Counted from the stretch's first letter, positions 45,482 through 57,152 are shown. The stretch: 64,000 bases of DNA from Zygnema cylindricum (GCA_037447655.1 JBBHKE010003563.1:1-64000); one strand, 5' to 3'. Translations and numbers: made by a program. Notes: generated from the sequence alone by a model not told the origin.

Positions 45482-46463
45482 TGGACTACAGAATACAGGA
45501 AGCCTCTACATAGTATTTAACTAACCCACTTTAAGCCACGACCACTTCTGCCCAAGAAGGCAAACTGAGAATTTGACTGCACCCCTGTGTAGCCTGGACT
45601 CCCCTGAGTCCGTAGCAAAAAGAATCACTGAAAACGGCCAACCAGGCGATAAGTTATGAGCCGGCAAAAATGCCAATTTATACAAAGCTCTCTTAGAGAG
45701 AGGTGTCTGTCTACCAAATATTTCCTAAGTCCTAAATCCCTCTCACAACCCCTATCTACTAAAGTACGAACCAATCGTATTACTGTAAAGTACAGAAAGG
45801 TACTATGGCCGATGTACTTTCTGTACGGCCGGTGTACGACAAGGCTCTTGAGTGGACGCGTGTCATTTTTCCACTTGTCCGTATTTCCTCCAGAATTCCC
45901 GCGACCGAATGTCATCCTTCCACGCGGCGCCACGTCATGCCACGTCCATAAAATCCAAAGTGACCATTCCGCGATCTCGGCGACGATGTGCGCCGTCGGA
46001 TTAAATCCGACATTAAATGTCGACCGTTAAAAGTGTATGTTTCATTTGTTTCGTGCGAAATGACGTTTCGCACTAAACCTTAACAAGTTCTATGTTCGTT
46101 TCGTTTCATATTCCAGTTAGATCATTTCGGTACTATACAACAGTTTATATATGAATGAAACCCTATATAATCTAACGGACTTCTACGACAGACAGGTTAG
46201 AGCTAACGGCTACGCCGCGCTCTACCGGTCGGGGGTTCGAGTCCTGCCGGACTCAACCTTTTGTTGAGAGTGACTTAAGTCACTCTTTAGTCCTTCCTAT
46301 GGAGCTGAGGCAGCCATGGCTCCATCGCTCTCTCTCTCTTTCAGTGGCTACAACAAGTATGGGGGAGAGAGAGAAGAGATGGAGGCAGGCTGCCATCATT
46401 TCTTATATATGTTTCCGCTAATTTATTTTAAACTAGAAAATACAAAAACTACTTATTTCAACA
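45462..46463 (-). repeat. 5' LTR of element B
   Basis: 1002 bp. U5 hairpin at 45596-45611, antisense tRNA-like cassette at 46153-46262, U3 module at 46311-46395. It contains the first 20 nt of gag. Confidence 0.95.
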
Positions 46464-46468
46464 GATGA

Positions 46469-47459
46469 TTTGCTTGTTTTAAGTAAATCAATGGAAAAAA
46501 ATTAAAAACTGAAAAACGGATCTTAAAGGGATATTTGAAATGAAGGATATGGGGGAAGAAAAATATATTTTGGGAATTCAAGTAGAGAGAGAGCGAAAAG
46601 AAAAATTATAAGATTGACTCAAAAGGAAGCAATAGGGAACATGCTTGAAAAATTTCAAATGGATAGAGCTAATAGTTGTACAACTCCAATGGAGTTGAAG
46701 AAGGGAAGTGAGCAGAGTGAGGAAGTAGGAGTCATAATCTTAGACGAGGAATTATCTCCTGAAGAACAGAAGTTCATGCAGACTATTCCTTACAGGCAAG
46801 TAGTGGGAAGTCTAATCTATTTTATGAATTGTACCCGGCCGAATTTAGCTGAGCCTGTAGGAGTGCTGAGTAGAAGTTTAAATGCTCCCACTAAGAGGGA
46901 TTGGGAGGCACCTAAGAGAGTCCTTAGATATTTGATAGGAACTAGGGATCTATGGTTGCATTTGGGTGGGGAGAATACTGACATCACTACTTGGAGTGAT
47001 GCCAGTTATGGTGATGCTCCGATGAGGAGATGCACTTCTTGATATGTATTATATGTGGGTGATGGAGCTTGCTGTTGGAGTAGCAAACAGGAAAAAGTTA
47101 TTGCTCAGTCCACCATGGAGGCTGAGTATATGGCCTCTTGCTCTGCTGTAAAAGAATTGATGTTGGTCAAGTCTTTGGTCGGTGAGCTTGGTCACCTTAA
47201 GAGTGGTGTGCAAAAAGGTTTTTGTGATAATCAGGCAGCAATCGCTATTCATGCCAATCCTAAACATCATTTTAAAGCCAAACACATGGACATCTGACTC
47301 AGCTTTGTTAGAGTGAAAGTAGAAAACAAAATAATCAGTTTAGAGTACCGACCAGATAGTGAGATGGTAGCAGATATGATGACAAAACCTGTGCCTTCCC
47401 CTAAGTTAATTTTTTGCAGGGAGAAGTGTAGTCTGAAATTAAAGATTGACTAGAAAATA
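46469..47459 (+). pseudogene. Decayed copia pol of A-right, second part
   Basis: Resumes the RT after element B (LLVLSKSMEK), then KYILGIQVERE, LTQKEAIGNMLEKFQMD, IPYRQVVGSLIYFMNCTRP and RNase H (TTWSDASYGDAPMRRCTS, a TGA at 47041, then STMEAEYMAS and CDNQAAIAI), ending at the polypurine tract aaaataaggggag before 47467. One small deletion after LLVLSKSMEK and several stops. Confidence 0.9.
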
Positions 47460-47466
47460 AGGGGAG

Positions 47467-48592
47467 TGTAGAAATTAATGGTCCATTTAAAGTATTTTCT
47501 AGGTCTAAATAGAAATATAGAAAGAAGTCGAGGCAGTCTACCTCTAACTTCTCTCTCCAACTCTCAAACTTGTCGCAGTCATTGAGAAATTGGAGAGGGA
47601 GCTAGAGCCATGGCTACCTAGGCTATCAGAGGTTTACGGAAAATATATATTAGTTGGGGGTTTATTTACTAAAAGGTATGTGCCGACCACAAGAATTGAT
47701 CCTTGTACATACTGGACGGCAAACAGCCGGTAGCCAGTAGCCGGTAACCTTAGCCGTTAAGTCTTTAGCTAGTGTTACGTACTATATGGTTTGATATTTA
47801 TTTTAACATTATCAGGTAGGATAATTCATTTAACTGTAACTGTTTACGGGATACATAGATCCAGTAATGTAAAAGTACGAATTACGGTACGGATAAGAAA
47901 CCAATACCGCGCATTTATTTCTTTAATGAAACGAATACCACGCATGTATTTATTACGGCTACGATTAAATGTGAATTTAATCTGACGGTCGGAATTAACG
48001 CCAAGATCGCGGAAGAGGATTTCGGCGGTTATTGGTCATCGCCACATGGGATGACACGTGGCGGAATGACATTGGATTGCGGCATCTCCGAGGATTAAGG
48101 GAGCGAATTCGGACATACCACGTGTCGACATTTAGGCTATGTCGTACAATGTCCGTACAAAAAGTACACCGGCATCTGTACTTTTGTGTACGGAAGTGTA
48201 CTCTGATTGGCTCCGTACATCAGTAGATAGAGTCTCTGAAGAGGTAGGACTTAGAAAAATTAGGAGATAGGACCCTCTCTCCCAGAGAGCTTCTGTACAA
48301 AAGGTCAACTTTGACCCTCCATAACTTACTGCTCAGGGGAGTAAATTCAGAGATTCATTTTGCTATAGACTGAGGGGTGTCTAGGTTTCACAAGGGTGAA
48401 GTTGGTCAGTGTTATTGTGTGTCAGGGTGGCAGTTGTTTTTGCTGAAACACAAAGGGGTCAGGGTTATCCTAGAGGCTTCTTGGAAGCTGTCCACTCTGA
48501 GGACTTATGGAGGTCTTAGAGTTTCAACGGTTATCCTAGAGGCTTTTTGGAAGCTGTCCACTCTGAGGACTTATGGACGTCTCAGAGTTTCA
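47467..48592 (+). repeat. 3' LTR of A-right with 66-bp terminal duplication
   Basis: 1126 bp, tgtagaaattaatgg to gagtttca. The last 66 bp (48461-48526) are tandemly repeated at 48527-48592 with a few mismatches; without the repeat the LTR is 1060 bp, like the 5' LTR. The GAGCC target duplication follows the second repeat, so the extra copy arose within the inserted element. The antisense tRNA-like cassette is at about 47671-47768 on the minus strand. Confidence 0.9.
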
Positions 48593-48597
48593 GAGCC

Positions 48598-48691
48598 TGG
48601 CGGGTCCACGCCTATTTATTTTAAGCGGCTTCAAGTGTGACGTATCACATTTTACCCCGTATTGAACCAGCATTCACGTGCCAATCCAACA
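48598..48691 (-). mobile_element. TRIM, right part of second LTR
   Basis: Completes the LTR interrupted at 34646. It is homologous to 34356-34455 (cctatttattttaagcggctt, cagcattcacgtgccaatcc) and ends ccaaca at 48691. Confidence 0.75.
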
Positions 48692-48696
48692 CCGCT

Positions 48697-49680
48697 TGGG
48701 GATCCTTCATGGAGACTGTGTTAGTCTCTTTTTGCCGATTCTCTCGGTGAATCTCTTCAGATGGTTCCCCAAACTTGGTAAAGTTTCTGTTCTCCTCCTT
48801 TCTGCCGTCGTGGCAGAACTTCTCTTTCTTGAGCATCTGCTGTCGAAAAGAGGCTTTCGTTCGAGATCATGATGGAGTATGGAGTGTGATATGTGATGAG
48901 TTCATGAGAGGTTTCTCTGTCTTGATTATCCTCTCTTTCACCGCTATCTACTCTGCCTGTCTCCTCTCTGCTTTGATCATCTCTGTTTGTGATTTGTATG
49001 CTCATTTGCCACACACAATCCTTGTGATTTGAGTTCTGACTAATTTGCTTGGTCTCTACCATATCACCTTTAAATTGATCAGACCTCTGACCGCTCTTCT
49101 CCTTGATGCTAGGCTCCTCCTCGGAGGGCTTTTCAGGCATCACCACCTCGGTGTTGCGTACTGCAACTATCAGCTCTTTAACCACGTCCTCCCACTTCGG
49201 CTCCTCCCATCTGTGGCTCTCTAATGAGGTGAGAACCGGTTCAATTCTATGGGGAAGTGACATGAGAAACATTGAGATTTTCGTGTGTGTAGGAAGGTAA
49301 CTTTTTGCTAATTCTACCATGGCTAGGTTTTGTGAGTATTGGGAAATGTTCTGTGACATTGACATCGTTTCGTCGTATGATGTGTGTGAGAGTCTCCGTA
49401 GCAGTCTAATTTTTTCTGCCATGGTTGTTTTCAGAAGTATTTTGTCTGATTTTTCCCTGAGCCCTTGGAAGCTATTTTCCAAGTCTCCCCCTTCACTCGC
49501 ATCCAACGTGTGGGTCTGACCTGATGCACCTTCTTTTGGTGTTTTCGTTGCAAATCTACCCAGTTCTCCTCCTCTAGTCACGGCCGTTTCGGGATGGCCG
49601 CTGCTCTCGTGTTCCAGAATTCGGAACTCCTTTGGGCCCTATAGGGGTGGACCTATAACCTATTGCTTTTGGTCGGTCAT
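48697..49680 (-). pseudogene. gag of copia element D (5' fragment)
   Basis: ATG at 49678-49680 lies 20 nt inside the LTR, and the frame reads the primer-binding site as VIGPP. Two TAG codons (49660-49662 and 49639-49641) interrupt it, then a 274-codon open stretch (49581-48757) follows: LRRLSHTSYDETMSMSQNIS, LPHRIEPVLTSLE and WEDVVKELIVAV motifs typical of a copia/UBN2 Gag, an acidic hinge, and a weak C-terminal CVWQM. The end matches the RRQKG motif seen just before protease in A and B. Everything after about 48697 is missing, replaced by the TRIM end. It is a different lineage from A/B/E. Confidence 0.7.
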
Positions 49681-50215
49681 CTATGCTAACGGGAAGAGAT
49701 TCCCGTAGCCACAGATAACTTATACTAGTCACAAGTTAATACACGCAGAGGGGCTTTAGGGAGTCACAGAAGATTAGACAAGAAAGATGGGAAAGAGTAC
49801 GGAGGGATGTAAATAGCAAATAGATGAAGAAGACAAATAGACAAAATAGAAGTACACGAAAGCCGTAGCTTTAATAAATAATCCACTTAGGGCAAAAGTG
49901 TTACAAAAGGACTTTCTAATAAAGCCACTATATTCTTGTCTTGCTTGTCTATGTCTGCAATGCTTGTTCTGACATTAATGTATGAAGGGTGATCTTCTTG
50001 TCTGTTCTGAGTGCCTTTTGTACTCCAATGTTGTCTGTATGCATGAAATTCTCTTTAATGTGGTACAATGAAATGATGCCTACACATGCTTGTTCACTTG
50101 GATCTGACTATGTACAACTGCATGATTGTAATAATGGTATGACTCCACATCGTCCAAATCTTGACGTCTGTCCGTACTGTTCCACGATGTGACGCCTGTC
50201 ACACAAAATCGGCGA
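49661..50215 (-). repeat. 5' LTR of element D (outer end uncertain)
   Basis: The inner boundary is set by the primer-binding site GGTTATAGGTCC (minus, 49649-49660). The LTR end reads AATA, plausibly AACA with C changed to T. The outer end could not be fixed because no second LTR is present. A direct repeat (gatgtgacgc.tgtcac.caaaatcggcg) at about 50185-50240 may mark it. Confidence 0.5.
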
Positions 50216-52120
50216 TGTGACGCTGGTCACGCAAAATCGGCGGTACCCGATATTGCCCAAAATCGCATATAAAATCAATATAGAGTACATGCTATTTTTT
50301 TTTCCCTTCACTCACATGAAAATTTCTTGTCTCTTTGACCTCCACTTTCATTCAGAGGTCTCCAGTAAAAAAATACGTCGTTGTTGCCTGTCCCCCTCTC
50401 TATCACATTACCGGTCCTCTCTCCCTCTTACTAAATTGAAACATGTAAATATTGGTATGAAATGAAAGAGCTCAAAAAAAAATATTTTTTTTACTACCTC
50501 TTTTGGCCATAATTTCATGGTGGATTAAAGGAGAAAAGACAAAAATAAAATTGGAAAACTATGGCGAAAACTTTTCAAGTTAACGGCGTCAACGTTGTCA
50601 CAAATGAGCATGACTTCAAAATGTCACAAAACCTTAATCATTTACAATGTCACAAAAAATTCATCGTTAATCAATTTAAGTTTAAAGAAATAGTAGCACA
50701 AACACTAATTTTGTGTATTTTTTGTAAATGTAAAAACATCAACATTAACTTTAACTCTTAATGCCATTTTGTGTGTCGACTTTGAAGCGTTTATATTAAG
50801 CTAGAACTAACACTATTTCAAGTGGAAATGTACTATCTTGAAAACATCCGTGGAGATACATAAATGTGGGATGTGGAAATTGTATAAAACATATAAATTA
50901 GAGTAGACTTTAACATTGTTTTCAATCTCTTTACACTAACCTACCCATCAAATTAAGTCGTGTTCCCATGCATTAAAGTTAATGTAAATGCGAAATTTAC
51001 TGAACGTTGTAGAATTGTGATCTCAAGTGGACGTTCTCGACTTAAACATATTTGTCTTGCATAACATTACTTTTTTATAACATGGTATAAAATGGTGACT
51101 AGTGATTGAAAAATTTCCCAATTAATGTAAATTCTATTATAGTGTGAATAACACCAATACATGAGTCATTTTTTTTTAGACAAAACGAAAGTTATTAACA
51201 TTAATAACAAATAGCGTTGTAGAAGTCTATAACCATAGCTAGTTTTGTAGTCGTCAACTACCGCCCCAAGTTTTGTACATGTCTACAATGGTCACATTTC
51301 AAAGTGAAGATTTCGCTTTCATACATAGTAACAATTTGAAAATTAGTGGGGAGAATCTTCACTAAAATACAAAGTTACATCTCAAAATTTAGGTTACATG
51401 CACACAGAACCTAAAGGGGTGTGCCCATTTAACTACCACTTCAAAGTGGTACTTTGCATTCTAAAAAGATGGTCCGGAATACTCTGTAGAAAATTCCGAT
51501 GAGCAAAAATGAAGTAGTTACTTTGAAATGTTATGGTCGTAAGTATGGGTATAACTTATGCCGGTAGTAGACGATTGACAAACTTGCAACAATTGGTGAC
51601 ATCTTGTAAATAGCACCGGTTGTAGGTGTGTAGTTTTTTGTGACATCATAAATGCTTAGGTGTTGTGACATAGTGATGTCACGCTCACTTGTGACGACGT
51701 TGACGTTATTAATTCCAAAACTTTACGCCATGGCTTCCCGCCGTTGTTTGTTAGTCTTTTCTCACTTGAATTACCATGAAACTATGCCCAAAAAAAATTT
51801 TAAAGGTCTTTCACCTCATACAAGTATTATCATATTCCATTCCAAGAACTCTAAGATATGAGAGGTAGAGAAAAAAGGAGAGGTGATGACAACAAAAGAC
51901 TTTTGCAAAAGGTCCATGTGCAAAAGTGGAGGTTCGAGACTCCTACGAATTTTTTTCGTGCATGAGCGTGACGGGCAAAAACAAATATAGAGTAATCTCT
52001 CTCTTTAGCTAAAAACTTCCCATTCGTGTGCCACATACATGGATGTTTTTTTTTTGTTCTACTAATGCTTAAAGTAAAATCGCCTTCCGAGGTCATTTTC
52101 GTTAAAATAATTTTGATGAG
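50216..52120. other. AT-rich intergenic DNA, no gene
   Basis: Short frames only, none with recognisable motifs. No tRNA, TIR or LTR was identified. Confidence 0.45.
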
Positions 52121-52124
52121 TTAA

Positions 52125-52733
52125 TGTTGAGTGCCCTTGAGTCGAAAAAAGGAAAATGCCAAAATAAGTACAGTTGAAAAGGGTAATTCATAGCTAAACT
52201 TAGTTTTTGTCAGACTCTTGATATAAAGAGAGAGAGAGTCAAAGAGAAGGAAACCATGGCTGCCTCCTTGGAGGCCAAGGTGGCAGACTGAAGCTGAGGA
52301 CATAAGGTCACTTTACCAAAAAGGTTGGATAGGCCCGGATTTAATTTTAGGTCCTAAGTAGTCCAAAGTAGCATGCCGTCCTATCCGCTAAGTTGTTATA
52401 GAATCGAAACTAATACTGGTTCTGATAATGTATTGAACAACAACGCAACAGCTAATTCATATAACGAAACAAACTGACGAAGAGACGCATGTGAACCGAC
52501 GACATGTGACATCATGCACGGACGCGAGTCACAACCATGTAAATATATTTGATCAAACGATCATCATTTCAGCCGCCATACCGGGATGGAATTTTTGGCT
52601 GCTTTCGGAGATTGCGTCACGCAATCCCACGTGGCAACATATAATTAGACATTGGAGAAGATGGGAGGAGGATCCATGGCTCTTGATTTGACAAGCGTCA
52701 CATGGAAGGCCATGCGGTACAATGGTCATACAA
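52125..52733 (+). repeat. Partial F-like LTR (plus sense)
   Basis: Reverse-complement similarity to solo LTR F across the region with ccatggatcctcctcccatcttctcc, gccacgtgg, atgtttacatggtt and gtacaatggtcatac. The U3 module piece accatggctgcctcc is at 52254, and the antisense tRNA-like region (taaatccggg on the minus strand) at about 52325-52400. The U5 end, primer-binding site and gag are missing; it joins directly to integrase sequence at about 52738. Confidence 0.55.
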
Positions 52734-52737
52734 GACC

Positions 52738-54770
52738 TCAATTAAAGAAATAAGAAGTGATAATGGGAAAAAATACACCTTAAAGGATTTTGAAGAGTTT
52801 CTTAAAAGGCAAGGAATTCATCATGAAAATACTATCTTCTGATCCGTAACAGAATGGAGTAGCAAAAAGAGTTAACAAAACTTTAAGGGATATGGTTATA
52901 AATACTCTAACTGATAAAATGATAGGATTGCAATTTTAGGCAAAGACTATGAACTATTCTAGCTTTATCAAAAAACAGAGTCTTAACTTTAGCAAATAAG
53001 AAAGAAAACCTCGTATGAGAGATGGACAGGAACAAAACCAGATTTGTCTAGCTTAAGAGTATTTAAAAGTCAACTTTGTCTAGCTTAAGAGTATTTAAAA
53101 GTCAACTCTATAGTTTAGACTCTGATAAAACTAGATGGAAGTTAGAGGGAAAAGGAAAACCGTGATATCTTTTAAACTATGATGAGATCACTAAAGGAGA
53201 TCACTAAAGGTTACTGAGTGTATGATCTGAAGAAGAGAGATATAATTTTAGTGAAACACATAATGGTAATGGATGAAAGAAAGTATGTAGATGCATTCAA
53301 ATATAGTAAAGAAGTCAAACTCGGATTTGTACCTGATAAGTTTTTTGACTCTAACTTTGAAAACAATGAAAAGAAAGATGGAGAAAAAAAAAATTGCAAA
53401 TCTACCAAAAGAGAAGGAGGAAAAAACAACATCCGAGAATACTCCACAAAAAAAAGTGGAAATCGGTGGAGCACTGGATGAGATAACGGAAATGGGTGAA
53501 ATCCCCCTAAAAGAAACCTAAGGATGCTTTCAATACCGGCGTCGAATTTTGAAAATGGGAGAAATAGTAGCAAACTGCTTCAAGAAAAACAGGTGAATAA
53601 CAACCTCACAAAGAGGTCTCATTCGGATGAGCCTCAGACATACTTGGAGGCAATAAATAGTCCAAAAAATAGCCGATGGATAACTGCCATAAATGAGGAA
53701 ATGGCTTCTATTAGGGAAGCTAATACATGGGAGCTGGTAGATTGTCCACCAGACAAACCCAGCTGGATGCAAGTGGGTTTTTAATCTTAAAGTAAAACAC
53801 ATATAACACTAATGAGAGATACAAGGCTAGATTTGTTGCCAAAGGTTACACTAAGAAAGACGGTATAGACTATGAAGAAACTTTTCCACCAATAGTCAGA
53901 TTCCCTTCAGTCAAAATCCTCCTAAGTTTAGCAGCAGCAGAGGATATGGAAATCCATCAAATGGATATCAAAACAGCCTTCTTACATGATGAGTTGGAAG
54001 ATGAAATCTCCATGAGGTAGCCGAAATGATTTGTGGAAAGTGGGGAAGAAAGCAAGGTGTGCAAACTGATAAAGTCGCTCTATGGATTTAAACATGCCCC
54101 GCGGCAATAGAATATTAAACTTGACGAATTTCAGACTGGCTTGGGGCATATCAAAATTTGTTCAAATCTTTCAATATATCTATTTGAGGACGAAAATGGA
54201 GTGATATTAATTGTTATTTATGTGGATGACTTGTTAGTCATAAGTAAATCCTTAGATAAGATTAACAAATTAAAACATGATTCTAGAATTATGTTTGAAA
54301 TGAAAGACCTCGGTGAGGTAAAATATGTTTTGTGAATTCAGGTTGAAAGAGACATAGTGAATAGAATAATTAGACTTACTCAAAAAAAAAACTATTGGAA
54401 ATACGTTAGAGAAATTTCAGATGGACAAGGCAAATGGATGTACTACTCCCATGGATCTAAAAAAAATGTCAGAGGGGGGTGAAGAGGGAGGAATAATGAT
54501 TATTGATGATAAAATGGACGAGGAAGAGAAAAGGGTTACAGAAAACATCCCTTATCGGCAGATAATAAGAAGTTTAATCTACTTTATAAACTGTACTTGG
54601 CCTGATACAGTTGCAAATGTAAGTGTCCTCAGCAAAAGTCTAAATGAACCCAAAAAGAGAGACTATAGGGGAGTTAAAAGGGTGATGAGATATCTGGTGG
54701 GCAGAAGTGAATTGTGGTTGCATTTGGGAGGGTAGCACGCTGACATAACTTCAGAGACACTTCAACGAAA
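52738..54770 (+). pseudogene. Decayed copia pol, copy 1 (integrase to RNase H start)
   Basis: Begins in the integrase core (IRSDNGKEYT), then QNGVAKRVNKTL, YDLKKRDIILVKH, acidic linker, SIPASNFENGRNSSKLLQEKQ, TWELVDCPPDKP, RT with YVDDLLVISKS (about 54222), IPYRQIIRSLIYFINCTWPDT and WLHLGG (54735). Many stops and shifts. It is A/B-like but clearly more diverged and AT-richer than A, so an older copy. Confidence 0.82.
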
Positions 54771-54789
54771 ATAAAGTATCGAGTGAAAA

Positions 54790-55867
54790 TGACATGAGAC
54801 CTCAATAAAAAAAATAAGAAGTGATAATGGGAAAGAATACACCTCAAGGGAGTTTGAAGAATTTCTGAAAGGGGAAGAAATTCATCATGAAAAATTGTCC
54901 CTTACAATCCGGAACATAATGGAATAGCAGAAAGAGTTAACAAAACTCTAGGGGATATGTCTAGAAGTATGCTAAGTGACAAGAGGATAGGAATGCAGTT
55001 TTGGATAGAGGCTATGAACTATTTTAACTTCATCAAAAATAAAGTCTTAACTTCGGCAAGTAAAGAAGAAACCCCCTATGAGAAATGGACAAGAAAAAAA
55101 CCAAATTTGTCTAGCTTAAGAGTGTTTGGAATTCAAGAAAACAATTTAGACTTTGATAAAACTAAATAGAAGTTAGAGAGAAGAGGGAAACCGAGATTTT
55201 TTGTAGGCTATGATGAAAGCACTAAAGGTTACTCAGTTTATGATCTGAAAAAGATAGACATAATTTTAGTGAAACACATAGTGGAAATGGATGTGGGAAA
55301 GCCCATTGATCCATTCAAATATAGTAGGGAAGTCAACGTCAGATTTGTACTCGATCAATTTTTTGATTATGACTTTGAAATAAATGAGAGGAAGATGGAG
55401 AAAAGGAAGAATTCGCAGATTTACCAAAAGAGAACGAGGAAAGAAAAACATCCGAGATAACTCCTCAATACGAAGTGGAAACCGGTGAAGCAATTGATGA
55501 GGTACTGCAATTAGGAGAAAGAGGAGCATAGATCCCCTTAAACAAAACCTCGAGGATGCCTTCCATACCGACGTAAAAATTTTGAAGGGGGAAGAAGAAG
55601 TAGCAAACGGCTCCAAGAAAGACAAGTGAATAACCAACTCACGAAGATGTCTCATCCGGATGGGCCTCACATAAACTTAGAGGCCATAAATACTCAAGAA
55701 AGTAGCAGTGCATAACTGCCATAAATGAGGAAATGGCTTCCGTTAGGGAAGCTGATACATGGGAGTTCGTAGATTGTCCACCAGACCGAAATCTAATTGG
55801 ATGTAAGTGGGTTTTAAAACTAAGGCTAAACCCAGATAATACCATTGAGAGACACAAGGCTAGATTC
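54790..55867 (+). pseudogene. Decayed copia pol, copy 2 (integrase to RT), part 1
   Basis: Starts at almost the same integrase position as copy 1 (agacctcaat...aagaagtgataatggg), then SRSMLSDKRIG, KPNLSSLRVFG, YSVYDLKKIDIILVKH, linker, TWEFVDCPPDRN and KWVLKLRLNPDNTIERHKARF, where solo LTR G is inserted. Distinct lesions from copy 1. Confidence 0.8.
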
Positions 55868-56372
55868 TGAAAGATATACCGCAGAGATGGTATGCAGCGA
55901 AAGCAAAAAGAAAACACACAATTGGCCACAAAAAGACATCTTTATAAAAAAATGGCCGAAGCCTTTTAACAAGGGTTTTCCCTTTCCTCTCACTTTTCCC
56001 TCTTTCACTCTATCAATCCTAAAATAATGTGAACTGGGTTACCATTCTACAGTTGCACAAATTAACTTAAGTAGCAGCCTAGAAAACGTGCAGTGCACGA
56101 CAGAAAAAATAACATAGGTGGTGCCTTTCGAGCGAAGGCACAATAGAAGAAAAAAGCACGCAGAAAAGTGACAGGCGCGCTTTCCTTCGAGAAGAGAAGA
56201 GAAGTAGAACGTTTCGTGCGCAGCGTACCATGAAACTTTGAACAAATACTTTCGTGCACCGTACGCGCACGAAAACAAACACCAAACGTACGATAACAAT
56301 AAATGACTTCGACGCGAACCAAAGTATCGCGTGGGTCCAATACTTGACGATTCTCCAAATTGGATCGTAACA
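55868..56372. mobile_element. Solo LTR G inserted in pol copy 2
   Basis: A 505-bp insertion with TGAAAG...TAACA ends and a perfect target duplication GATTC (55863-55867 and 56373-56377); the RT frame is continuous across it (ARF, then RFVAKGNTHKEGINYEETFAPVV). It lacks coding domains. GC is higher than its surroundings and it is unlike the other LTRs. The minus strand (TGTTACG start) is perhaps sense, unproven. Confidence 0.8.
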
Positions 56373-56525
56373 GATTCGTTGCTAAAGGTAACACTCACAA
56401 AGAGGGCATAAACTATGAAGAAACATTTGCACCAGTAGTTAGATTGTTAGTTTCCTTCAGTCAGAATCCTCTTAAGTTTAATCAGAATCCTTTTAAATTT
56501 AGCAGTAGCAGAGGATATGGAATTT
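56373..56525 (+). pseudogene. Decayed copia pol, copy 2, part 2
   Basis: RT continues (VAKGNTHKEGINYEETFAPVVRL) with a small internal duplication (cagtcagaatcctcttaagttta doubled) and stops after AVAEDME at about 56523. Confidence 0.75.
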
Positions 56526-56706
56526 TTGCACGGTGAGACACCGACCGTACGCCACACTAATTGAAACGACACTAAAGTAGAGTTGTTAACGCTGATTAAA
56601 AAGTACCTTAAATAATGTAAAGAATAATTTCAAATTATATACTCTATTTAGGGTGACATAGTCGAAATTAAGGGTGACAAAATTAGCATATATTTGCGGT
56701 GTACTG

Positions 56707-56918
56707 TACACCGTGAATCGCTATTAGCGTTAATGACTCTAATTGCGGTACCCCGTTTTTTTACCCAAATTCTCAAATAGATTTAATAAAAACCCTTTAA
56801 AAAACAAATTAGAGTAAATGATTTCCTTCAAAACCCCCAAATTCCCAATTAGCGTAAATAACGTTAATTGTTTAATTACGCTATCTATTTTATTACGCTA
56901 ATAGCGGTTCACGGTGTA
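56707..56918. mobile_element. TA-flanked MITE 1 of cluster
   Basis: 212 bp, tacaccgtgaatcgctatta...taatagcggttcacggtgta; near-perfect terminal inverted repeats; ends in TA. Confidence 0.7.
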
Positions 56919-56924
56919 GTTCAC

Positions 56925-57144
56925 TACACCGTGAATTGTTATTAGCGTATTGAAAGCTAATACGGGTACCTTTTTTTTTTCAAATTCTCAAATAGAATTA
57001 TCCATACTATTAAAATAAAAAACCCTAATTCCTAATTAGAGTAAACGATTTCTTTGAAAATTTCCGAATTCCCAATTAGTGTTAATAACGGTAATTATTC
57101 CTATAGGCTAAAAAACTTCTACTGTAATAACAATTTAAGTTGTA
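56925..57144. mobile_element. TA-flanked MITE 2 of cluster
   Basis: 220 bp; begins tacaccgtgaattgttatta, ends with a degenerate match (gtaataacaatttaagttgta). Same family. Confidence 0.55.
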
Positions 57145-57152
57145 CTGTATAG

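Larger units (their letters stand above)
40118..46463 (-). mobile_element. Young Ty1/copia element B (minus strand)
   Basis: A 6346-bp element with two LTRs of exactly 1002 bp (40118-41119 and 45462-46463) that I count as differing at about 14 positions. The target duplication is GATGA (40113-40117 and 46464-46468), inside the YVDD box of A-right. Primer-binding site and polypurine tract (aaataaggggag) are intact. Gag-Pol is one frame with four stops and no frameshift. It is the youngest large insertion in the window. Confidence 0.96.
34647..48592 (+). mobile_element. Ty1/copia element A-right (split by F and B)
   Basis: Plus-strand copia element of family A, inserted in the TRIM LTR with target duplication GAGCC (34642-34646 and 48593-48597). 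The 5' LTR is 34647-35044 plus 36121-36781 (1059 bp); the 3' LTR is 47467-48592. Removing solo LTR F and element B with their duplicated targets leaves about 6.5 kb. The internal region starts with the primer-binding site GGTTATGGGCCC at 36782. Coding is decayed by many frameshifts and stops. Confidence 0.92.
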
